NCBI GenBank assembly: GCA_013044305.1
Contig: JABEUT010000015.1
Location: 1-8,463 of the forward strand
Direction: 5' to 3'
Origin: Bacteroidia bacterium
Lineage (GTDB): Bacteria; Bacteroidota; Bacteroidia; JABEUT01
DNA length: 8,463 nucleotides
Part shown: positions 1-5,517 of the stretch, piece after piece
How the letters are laid out: each line of letters opens with the position of its first letter
How positions within the stretch are numbered: the first letter of the stretch is position 1
Translations under genes and position numbers: made by a program
Notes under the pieces: generated by a model
The model's database searches: none
Seen by the model: only the letters and a program-made list of their open reading frames with translations
What the model was told of the DNA's origin: nothing

Positions 1-1418
1 CCGATACAAAACCGACCAAAAATATTCTGAAGCAGGTCGTCGGTAGTTATCTCCCCCGTTATTTCACCGATGCTGTTCATGGCGCTGCGTAAGTCTGATG
101 CAATAAGTTCACCTGTACTATTTGTCTCTAAACCTTCCAGCGCTTTATATAAGGATGCGAGGGCTGCCTGCAACGCCTCCACGTGTCGTGAGTTGGTCAG
201 GATAGTATTTTCTTCAATTTGCTTTCCATTAAGCACCGTCTCACTAAGTCTTCTTTTCAGCATCTCTATCCCTTTGCCACTTTTTGCCGAAACTGGAATG
301 GTTTTGCCACCTAACAGAGGCTTGGCCGGCAGAAGGTCTATTTTATTTGCAACGGGTATAACCGGCACAATACCTTCGCCTGCTTCCTCATTCAAATTGC
401 TTTTTACTTCCGGTTTTAAGCCAGCCGGCAGCAAGGCTGAAACCAATTTGCGCATATCGTCATCTGCTTCTTTTGGCGTTGTCGCTTTTGCATCGAAAAG
501 GTAAATAATAATATCGGCATTTTTAATATTTCGCATAGTCCTTTCCACACCGAGTTGCTCCAGCTTATCTGTGGTTTCCCTTATTCCTGCCGTATCGGTA
601 AGGCGGAATGAAATGCCCTCAATTACCAGCGTTGATTCAATAGAGTCGCGCGTGGTGCCGGCAATATCACTCACAATCGCCCTTTGTTCATTAAGCAGGG
701 CATTCAGCAAAGTTGACTTGCCGGCGTTCGGCCTGCCCGCAATTACAGCAGATACTCCATTTTTCAATACGTTTCCAAGCCGGAACGATTCCAGCAGCTC
801 ATCAATTTGCATACACATCATCTTCAGTTGTACGGTAAGATCTTTACGGTTTGCAAATTGCACATCCTCCTCACTAAAATCAAGCTCTAATTCCAGTAAA
901 GATGCAAAGTCAATCAGCTTCTGTCTCATATTTTTAAGGTCGCCTGAAAATCCGCCTCTCATTTGCTTCAACGCTATCGTGTGGGCAGTTTCGGTTTCAG
1001 AGGCTATCAGATCGCCAATCGCTTCAGCCTGCATCAAATTAAATTTGCCATTCGCGAATGCACGCATGGTAAATTCACCCGGTTTGGCAGTCCTGGCCCC
1101 GTTTTTAAGCAGCAGTACCATTACCTTATTAACTATATATGGCGAGCCATGGCACGATATTTCCGCCACATCTTCACCTGTAAATGATTTTGGGCTTCGG
1201 AAGAGACTTACCACCGCCTCGTCCACCACCTGATTGCCATCCTTCAATAGTCCGAAGTGAAGGGTATGGGTTTTTAGTTTTGTTAACTTCAATGAAGGGA
1301 AAAGCAGCCCTGTGATGTAAAGAGCCTTAGGCCCTGAAACACGTATTACCGCCAGGGCGCTTTTACCGGCAGGGGTGCACAGAGCGGCTATCGTGTCATT
1401 TTCTTTCATTGTGTTCAT
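1..1418 (-). CDS. mnmE: tRNA uridine-5-carboxymethylaminomethyl(34) synthesis GTPase MnmE (3' end cut by window edge)
   Basis: With MnmG (GidA), MnmE installs the aminomethyl-type modification at C5 of wobble uridine 34 in certain tRNAs, using a folate-derived one-carbon unit and GTP hydrolysis; it is cytosolic. The N-terminal folate-binding part shows the family blocks FTGED, HGSPYIVN, RPGEFTMRAF and LMQAEA. An embedded Ras-like G domain follows: P-loop GRPNAGKS at residues 228-235, whose Asn is the family's potassium-binding residue, GTTRD at 254-258, DTAG at 275-278, NKID at 358-361 and SAK at 377-379. The C-terminal helical domain ends in RFCIG, with the catalytic-type Cys at about 471. 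The family ends in C-[IV]-G-K, so only the end of the Gly codon, a Lys and the stop should be missing. Two in-frame ATGs (1418 and 1409) both suit the family N-terminus; the first is used here and gives about 474 residues. No Shine-Dalgarno is seen. The gene is divergent from folC. Confidence 0.96.
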   Translation of the reverse strand, partial: MNTMKENDTIAALCTPAGKSALAVIRVSGPKALYITGLLFPSLKLTKLKTHTLHFGLLKDGNQVVDEAVVSLFRSPKSFTGEDVAEISCHGSPYIVNKVMVLLLKNGARTAKPGEFTMRAFANGKFNLMQAEAIGDLIASETETAHTIALKQMRGGFSGDLKNMRQKLIDFASLLELELDFSEEDVQFANRKDLTVQLKMMCMQIDELLESFRLGNVLKNGVSAVIAGRPNAGKSTLLNALLNEQRAIVSDIAGTTRDSIESTLVIEGISFRLTDTAGIRETTDKLEQLGVERTMRNIKNADIIIYLFDAKATTPKEADDDMRKLVSALLPAGLKPEVKSNLNEEAGEGIVPVIPVANKIDLLPAKPLLGGKTIPVSAKSGKGIEMLKRRLSETVLNGKQIEENTILTNSRHVEALQAALASLYKALEGLETNSTGELIASDLRSAMNSIGEITGEITTDDLLQNIFGRFCI

Positions 1419-1424
1419 TGCAAG

Positions 1425-1459
1425 CAAATTTAATCTTAAAAACCGATTCTTAATACAAT
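1425..1459 (-). promoter_or_regulatory. Candidate Bacteroidota-type promoter for mnmE
   Basis: On the minus strand, TAAATTTG (1432-1425) matches the Bacteroidota -7 consensus TAnnTTTG exactly. ATTG (1459-1456) lies 23 bp further upstream and could be a degenerate -33 TTTG, although that spacing is at the upper limit. Only 6 bases separate the -7 element from the first ATG at 1418, so a transcript from here would be leaderless or nearly so. It might instead use the second ATG at 1409 with a very short leader. This rests on motif matching only. Confidence 0.45.
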
Positions 1460-1469
1460 GTTGTTGATT

Positions 1470-1544
1470 TTGGGTAGCGGGTCAGTTAGCTGTTGAGCTA
1501 TTCTTAATCCGTAGGGTTATGTTTCAAACTGACCCACTACTTGA
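1470..1544. repeat. 75-nt imperfect inverted repeat with two nested hairpins (mnmE-folC intergenic)
   Basis: The outer arms 1474-1487 (GTAGCGGGTCAGTT) and 1527-1540 (AACTGACCCACTAC) are inverted copies with one mismatch in 14. Three G-T wobbles and one T-A pair extend the stem to 1470/1544. The 39-nt interior holds TAGCT-GTTG-AGCTA (1487-1500, perfect; its first base is shared with the end of the outer arm) and TAATCC-GTA-GGGTTA (1505-1519, one wobble). The whole could form a three-way junction. Both arms begin GTAG when read inward on their own strands, which resembles the GTAG/GGAG tetranucleotide of REP elements. Because the neighbouring genes diverge, it cannot be an ordinary terminator for either. 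It could be a dispersed repeat, an operator or a structured leader; the function is unknown. Confidence 0.6.
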
Positions 1545-1575
1545 TTTTGACGGTGCTTAGTTTGCTATGTCATTG

Positions 1576-1583
1576 TATATTTG
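1576..1583 (+). promoter_or_regulatory. Candidate -7 element for folC
   Basis: TATATTTG is an exact match to the Bacteroidota -7 consensus TAnnTTTG, 39 bp before the folC GTG. It would give a leader of about 30-35 nt. No good -33 TTTG exists at the expected distance; the nearest TTTG copies lie 26 bp and 11 bp upstream. The call therefore rests on the -7 match and its position. Confidence 0.4.
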
Positions 1584-1622
1584 GCATTGGTAAACTGTAT
1601 TAAAATACCATTCGTATAAATT

Positions 1623-2963
1623 GTGAATTCCGCCAACCTAAACACCTATCGCGGGGTAATTGAATACCTCTATAATCGTTTGCCTGTATTCCAGAGAACC
1701 GGTGCACCCGCGTATAAAAAGGGATTAGGAAATATTACCGCGCTCTGCCGTGAGCTGGATAACCCGCAGGATAAAATAAAAACCATACATATAGCCGGCA
1801 CCAATGGTAAAGGAAGCGTGTCGCATTATCTTGCATCCATTCTCCAGAGTGCAGGATACAAGAGGGTAGGGCTGCATACTTCGCCTCATCTGAAAGACTT
1901 CAGGGAAAGAATAAAAATTGACGGCAAACCAATACCGGAAAGAGAGGTAATACTTTTTGTTAACAAATACAAATACCTGATTGAAAAAGTCGATTGCTCA
2001 TTCTTTGAATTAACTGCCGCAATGACCTTCTATTTTTTTGCGAAAAGGAAATGTGAAATCGCAGTTATAGAAACAGGCCTGGGTGGGCGTTTAGATTCTA
2101 CCAACATTATTTCGCCGCTGCTATCCGTTATAACCAATATCAGTTTCGATCATGTGGCTTTTCTTGGCGACACTCTGGCAAAAATTGCGACCGAAAAGGC
2201 AGGGATTATCAAACCGAAAACCAGCGTGGTTATAGGAGAAACGCATAAGGAAACCAATGGGATTTTTATCCGGAAAGCAAAAGAATGCAAGGCGCACATC
2301 ACCTTTGCCGACAGCCGGTACACCCCCGTAAGCATAACGAACACAGATAAGAATGGACGCAGCCTTTTGAATATGGACATTCTGCGGAACAACAGGCTTT
2401 ACATCAAAAATCTTCAATCCGAATTGACAGGTATATACCAGCTGAAGAACATACCTACAACTCTTGCCAGCATTGAGGCACTGAACAGCATCAACCTTCC
2501 TGATGGCAAGGAGCTTAAAAAGGTATCCAAAGCCGCCATAAAGCATGGGATGAAGAATGTTGTAAAACAAACGGGCTTGCTCGGAAGATGGCAGATTTTG
2601 TCGCGCAAACCTTTAACCATTGCCGATACGGGGCATAATGAAGCAGGCTTAAGGGAGGTATTGAGTCAAATAAAAAGAATGAAATTCCAACAACTGCATT
2701 TTGTTTTCGGTATGGTGAACGACAAAGATGCCGGAGGGGTGCTTGCCCTTTTACCGAAGTCTGCGCGGTATTACTTTTGCAAAGCCGATATTCCGAGGGC
2801 GCTGAATGAAGCACTGCTGGCCGAACAGGCTGCTGGATATGGGTTAAAAGGCAGTTGCTACGCTTCGGTAAAAGAGGCGCTGAAGGAGGCAAGCAAAAGG
2901 GCGAAAGCGGGAGATCTTGTTTTTGTGGGTGGCAGTACATTTATTGTAGCCGAAGCGCTGTAA
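1623..2963 (+). CDS. folC: Bifunctional folylpolyglutamate synthase / dihydrofolate synthase
   Basis: This Mur-ligase-family enzyme ATP-dependently adds glutamate to dihydropteroate and/or to reduced folates in the cytosol, completing and retaining the folate cofactors. At 446 aa it has normal family length. The ATP loop GTNGKGS is at residues 59-65, TSPHLKDFRERI at 86-97, the FELTAAM block at 128-134, ETGLGGRLDSTN at 150-161, and the signature DH-LG-T--IA-EKAGI at about 176-195. The C-terminal Mur-ligase domain carries DTGHNEAGL, FGMVNDKD and the terminal VGGSTFIVAEAL. The GTG start is the first plausible one: a TAA lies two codons upstream in frame, and the protein would begin about eight residues before the conserved YRGVIEYLY block. 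No Shine-Dalgarno is visible. A short hairpin (GGCTT/AAGCC, 3001-3017) lies downstream but lacks a T-tract, so readthrough into the RDD gene is possible. Confidence 0.96.
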   Translation: MNSANLNTYRGVIEYLYNRLPVFQRTGAPAYKKGLGNITALCRELDNPQDKIKTIHIAGTNGKGSVSHYLASILQSAGYKRVGLHTSPHLKDFRERIKIDGKPIPEREVILFVNKYKYLIEKVDCSFFELTAAMTFYFFAKRKCEIAVIETGLGGRLDSTNIISPLLSVITNISFDHVAFLGDTLAKIATEKAGIIKPKTSVVIGETHKETNGIFIRKAKECKAHITFADSRYTPVSITNTDKNGRSLLNMDILRNNRLYIKNLQSELTGIYQLKNIPTTLASIEALNSINLPDGKELKKVSKAAIKHGMKNVVKQTGLLGRWQILSRKPLTIADTGHNEAGLREVLSQIKRMKFQQLHFVFGMVNDKDAGGVLALLPKSARYYFCKADIPRALNEALLAEQAAGYGLKGSCYASVKEALKEASKRAKAGDLVFVGGSTFIVAEAL

Positions 2964-3022
2964 TGAGCACATCAGGTATTGAAACCAAAATAGGGCAGGA
3001 GGCTTTTGGCTGAAGCCGGTCA

Positions 3023-3053
3023 TTTCAATAAGTCAATTAATAATTTATATTTA
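3023..3053 (+). promoter_or_regulatory. Weak candidate promoter for the RDD gene
   Basis: TTTC (3023-3026), a 19-bp spacer and TATATTTA (3046-3053) each differ by one base from the Bacteroidota pair TTTG and TAnnTTTG. The spacing is right, and the element sits about 50 bp before the ATG at 3104. In so AT-rich a stretch this could arise by chance. The rest of the 140-bp gap after folC holds only the small 3001-3017 hairpin. Confidence 0.25.
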
Positions 3054-3103
3054 CACCTTAATTCAACCGTTCTGTATTCTCAAATTAAAATCATAAATAG
3101 AAA

Positions 3104-4171
3104 ATGGAAAACATAGTAACGCCTGAAACTATTACGGAGCCTGCGCATCCCGCCATCAGATATGCCGGTTTCTGGAGACGGTTTGCAGCGTATGTTATAG
3201 ACATGTCGATACTGCATATATTGCTGATGCCGGTAGCCATATTTTTTCTTCGCAATTCGGCAATATGGAATTTTGTTGAATTATCCAGTAAGCTGCCCCC
3301 CGGAATGAGCAGCTTTTTCAAGGAAGGCGATCCACTGGCTTATGCCCTGATAATGAAAAATATTTTCATTGAATTATCCATTTACGCATTATGCCAGGGT
3401 ATAGTAATCCTGCTTTATTATTCGATATGGGAATCGTCAGGCTTTCAGGCCACACCGGGTAAGCTGGCAGTCAGGATTAAAGTTCAAAGAATGGATGGCA
3501 CACCAATTTCATTTCCAAGATCCTTTGCCAGAAACTTTTGTAAAATTCTTTCAGGCGCTATTTTTCTTATAGGATACATGCTTGCAGGGTGGACAGAAAA
3601 GAAGCAGGCACTGCATGATTTAATTGCCGAATGCGTTATTGTTCATACCGAACCCGACTATCAATTTGCTGCCCCGCAGTTTATTTATGCCGGTTTCTGG
3701 AGGCGGTTTGTGGCCTGGCTGCTTGATATGGTGCTGATTTATATAATACTTTCACCTATCAGGTTTATCTTTATGCCTGTCGCCTATAACAATTACTTTC
3801 AGCATCTTATGCAGGCCATTCAGGCGGGTGAACAGATACCGGTAATGCCCCTGAATGATATACTTATAGTCTCATTGATAAGTACCTTCTCATCGTTGTT
3901 CACCTACTTTTATTTTGCAACTTGGGAATCGTCCAGACAGCAGGCTACACCAGGTAAATTAGCTATTGGCATTAAAGTTGTTGATTTATACGGACAAAAA
4001 CTTTCTTTCTGGAGGGCATCCGGAAGATATGCCAATAAAATTATTTCAGGTCTCACCCTGCTTGTAGGATATGTGATGGCCGGCTGGACTAAACAAAGCC
4101 AGGCGCTGCATGATAAGCTGGGCGATACGCTGGTAATTGTTCAAAGACAGCAAACAGGAACTAAAATTTGA
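3104..4171 (+). CDS. Tandem-duplicated RDD family integral membrane protein
   Basis: This is a 355-aa membrane protein built from two RDD domains in a row. Copy 1 (about residues 19-182) opens with YAGFWRRFAAYVIDM, continues with WESSGFQATPGKLAVRIKV and closes with GYMLAGWTEKKQALHD. Copy 2 (about 194-349) repeats these as YAGFWRRFVAWLLDM, WESSRQQATPGKLAIGIKV and GYVMAGWTKQSQALHD. Each copy keeps the Arg and Asp of the first helix and the Asp of the closing LHD, the residues that name the family. Each has about three hydrophobic stretches, so roughly six membrane segments in all. No signal peptide is needed beyond the first helix. RDD proteins are poorly characterised; some have been linked to ion transport or stress tolerance, and this sequence does not identify a substrate. 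The ATG at 3104 follows an A-rich leader. The 3' end overlaps kdsC on the opposite strand by 11 bp. Confidence 0.92.
   Translation: MENIVTPETITEPAHPAIRYAGFWRRFAAYVIDMSILHILLMPVAIFFLRNSAIWNFVELSSKLPPGMSSFFKEGDPLAYALIMKNIFIELSIYALCQGIVILLYYSIWESSGFQATPGKLAVRIKVQRMDGTPISFPRSFARNFCKILSGAIFLIGYMLAGWTEKKQALHDLIAECVIVHTEPDYQFAAPQFIYAGFWRRFVAWLLDMVLIYIILSPIRFIFMPVAYNNYFQHLMQAIQAGEQIPVMPLNDILIVSLISTFSSLFTYFYFATWESSRQQATPGKLAIGIKVVDLYGQKLSFWRASGRYANKIISGLTLLVGYVMAGWTKQSQALHDKLGDTLVIVQRQQTGTKI
3161..3185 (+). repeat. Direct repeat copy 1 (start of first RDD domain)
   Basis: This 25-bp segment encodes YAGFWRRF and recurs at 3686-3710 with a single base difference (GAGACGG versus GAGGCGG). The offset of 525 bp is exactly 175 codons. 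It is the best-conserved DNA remnant I can see of the internal duplication in the RDD gene. Confidence 0.85.
3686..3710 (+). repeat. Direct repeat copy 2 (start of second RDD domain)
   Basis: In-frame partner of 3161-3185, 24 of 25 bases identical. Outside this block the two domain copies have diverged much more at the DNA level, so either the duplication is old or this block is under strong protein constraint. Confidence 0.85.
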
Positions 4172-4682
4172 ACGGCACCTGCCATTTTCCCTGTACTTTC
4201 ATTACCTGCTCAACTACATCTCTCACGCATCCCTTTCCACCTCTGAAGGACGAGATATAGATGCTTATGTTTTTTATTTCGGGAACCGCATCGGCGGGGC
4301 ATACCGGAACGCCGACCTTTGTCATCACCTCATAGTCAATCAAGTCGTCGCCCATAAAGAGTATCTCCTCGGCTTTCAGTCTGTACTTTGCCATAAATTC
4401 CTTCATGGCCTCCCACTTGGCTTCCGTTTTTAGGTAGACGTGCTCAATACCCAGCCTGTTCAGGCGTTGCTTTACAGCCTTGTTGCTGCCTCCGGTTATA
4501 ATGCAGATATGAAAACCATTTTTAATGGCTAGTTTCATTATTATGCCATCTCTTATATTCATTACCCTTACCAGTTCGCCGTCGGACATGAGCAGGAGGG
4601 ATCCGTCTGTGAGCACCCCGTCTACATCAAATACCATTGCCTTAACCTTACGAAGACGTTCTTTAAAGTTCTTTACCGCCAT
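4161..4682 (-). CDS. kdsC: HAD-superfamily phosphatase, KdsC type (Kdo-8-phosphate phosphatase)
   Basis: KdsC hydrolyses 3-deoxy-D-manno-octulosonate 8-phosphate to Kdo in the cytosol, a step of lipopolysaccharide core synthesis. At 173 aa it has the short, cap-less length of this HAD class, which works as a tetramer. HAD motif I is DVDGVLTDG (residues 19-27; Asp19 nucleophile, Asp21 general acid/base). Motif II is ITGGS (62-66), motif III is probably Lys89, and motif IV is GDDLIDYEVM (111-120). The conserved RDG (44-46), PADAVPEI (129-136) and GG-GCVRD (148-154) blocks are present. The ATG at 4682 is preceded by a purine-rich AAGGCAGGAAAAG that could serve as a weak ribosome site. It starts 18 bp after the DUF2520 gene, so the two are probably co-transcribed. 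Its TAG lies inside the end of the convergent RDD gene. A related HAD phosphatase of another sugar or nucleotide is possible but less likely. Confidence 0.9.
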   Translation of the reverse strand: MAVKNFKERLRKVKAMVFDVDGVLTDGSLLLMSDGELVRVMNIRDGIIMKLAIKNGFHICIITGGSNKAVKQRLNRLGIEHVYLKTEAKWEAMKEFMAKYRLKAEEILFMGDDLIDYEVMTKVGVPVCPADAVPEIKNISIYISSFRGGKGCVRDVVEQVMKVQGKWQVPFKF

Positions 4683-4700
4683 ACTTTTCCTGCCTTAAAT

Positions 4701-5492
4701 TTATTTATGATTTCTGTCTTTATTAACAGCCTGAATGCTTTTGCTTAATAATTTGTACACTGAACCAAATTCGGCCGGATACTTCTTGAGCATCTGTTCG
4801 TGTTTCTTCATTACCCCCGTGTCTTTCCTTATTGCAGGTCCGGTCTGATGTTGCGCCGGATGACTTGATTTCAGCTTATTCAGGTTGTCTGCTGCCAGGG
4901 ACACAAGCAGCTTAAACGGCAAACGGGCATCCGACAGTATGGTATCGGCAATATACCAGAGGTGGTTTGTAAAATTATTGGCAAAAACCGCTGCCAGGTG
5001 CAATTTGGCTCTTTGCACCGAATTCATGTTAAAAGGCTTCCCTTTTAACTTCCTCACAAGTCTCTCCAGTTTCAGCCTATCATCCCTGTTTGCTGATTCA
5101 ATGCAAAACGGAATGCCGGCATTAAGAGGCTCGTTTTTATTAAAGCCATGGACGGGGTATAATACCCCATAGCATTCCGAAACTCCTTTTAATACATCCA
5201 TCGGTATGCTGCCCGATGTATGCACTACGGTCTTGCTTTTCAGCTTTAATGAGGAAGCTATGCCGGAAATGGCATCATCCTTCACGGCAATTATATAAAG
5301 GTCTGCTTTGAGGGTAATATCGGACAGCTTGGTTACAAACGCACAATTAAGAAGGTGTGAAAGTTTTTTTGCAGTCTCCCTCTTCCTGCCATACACCTGC
5401 ACAATAGTAAATCCCTTCTTTTTCAGGGCTTTCCCCAGTACTGTGGCCACATTTCCTGACCCTATAATTACAATTTTATGGTAGTTTTTCAC
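4701..5492 (-). CDS. Rossmann-like and DUF2520 domain-containing protein (putative NAD(P)-dependent oxidoreductase)
   Basis: A 263-aa soluble protein. The N-terminal Rossmann fold has a dinucleotide-binding turn GSGNVA at residues 11-16, preceded by a hydrophobic strand (KIVIIG), then YIIAVKDDAI at 66-75 and VHTSGS at 90-95. The C-terminal DUF2520 helical domain carries HLAAVFANNFTNHLW (165-179) and QTGPAIRKD (216-224), blocks I recall as family hallmarks. The fold resembles F420-dependent or PanE-like reductases, but no substrate is known, so only NAD(P) binding is inferred. From memory, the family usually has Y-P-x-Q-T-F-S-K where this protein reads YPVHGFNK (112-119). The start is GTG: upstream in-frame codons offer no ATG, GTG or TTG back to the ccmF stop. 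It begins 25 bp after ccmF and ends 18 bp before kdsC, so it probably lies in the same operon. Confidence 0.87.
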   Translation of the reverse strand: MKNYHKIVIIGSGNVATVLGKALKKKGFTIVQVYGRKRETAKKLSHLLNCAFVTKLSDITLKADLYIIAVKDDAISGIASSLKLKSKTVVHTSGSIPMDVLKGVSECYGVLYPVHGFNKNEPLNAGIPFCIESANRDDRLKLERLVRKLKGKPFNMNSVQRAKLHLAAVFANNFTNHLWYIADTILSDARLPFKLLVSLAADNLNKLKSSHPAQHQTGPAIRKDTGVMKKHEQMLKKYPAEFGSVYKLLSKSIQAVNKDRNHK

Positions 5493-5517
5493 TCCCTTTA
5501 TAGCTGTATAACGCAGT

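Noticed and set aside
70..1233. Long plus-strand open frames (70-504 and 571-1233) that could be read as genes
   Set aside because: They lie antisense to mnmE, whose GTPase motifs are unmistakable on the minus strand, and their translations are Ser-rich with no recognisable domain.
1470..1544. A tRNA or tRNA-like gene, given the 75-nt length and cloverleaf-like arms
   Set aside because: Only two inner arms exist, there is no T-loop GTTC-type sequence or seven-base anticodon loop, and the outer stem is twice the length of an acceptor stem.
2121..2940. Minus-strand open frames of 68-149 codons inside folC
   Set aside because: They are antisense to a complete, motif-verified folC and show no family features or start signals.
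3001..3017. Intrinsic terminator after folC (GGCTT/AAGCC hairpin)
   Set aside because: The stem is only 5 bp with a 7-nt loop and no T-tract follows.
4161..4682. A broken KdsC active site because motif IV reads GDDLID and not GDDxND
   Set aside because: The acidic residues needed for magnesium binding are retained (GDD and the following D), and I recall this variant as normal in Bacteroidota KdsC.
4701..5492. Calling the Rossmann protein a ketopantoate reductase or pyrroline-5-carboxylate reductase
   Set aside because: The nucleotide-binding turn is shared, but the C-terminal half matches DUF2520 blocks (NNFTNH, QTGPAIRKD) and not the catalytic residues of those families.
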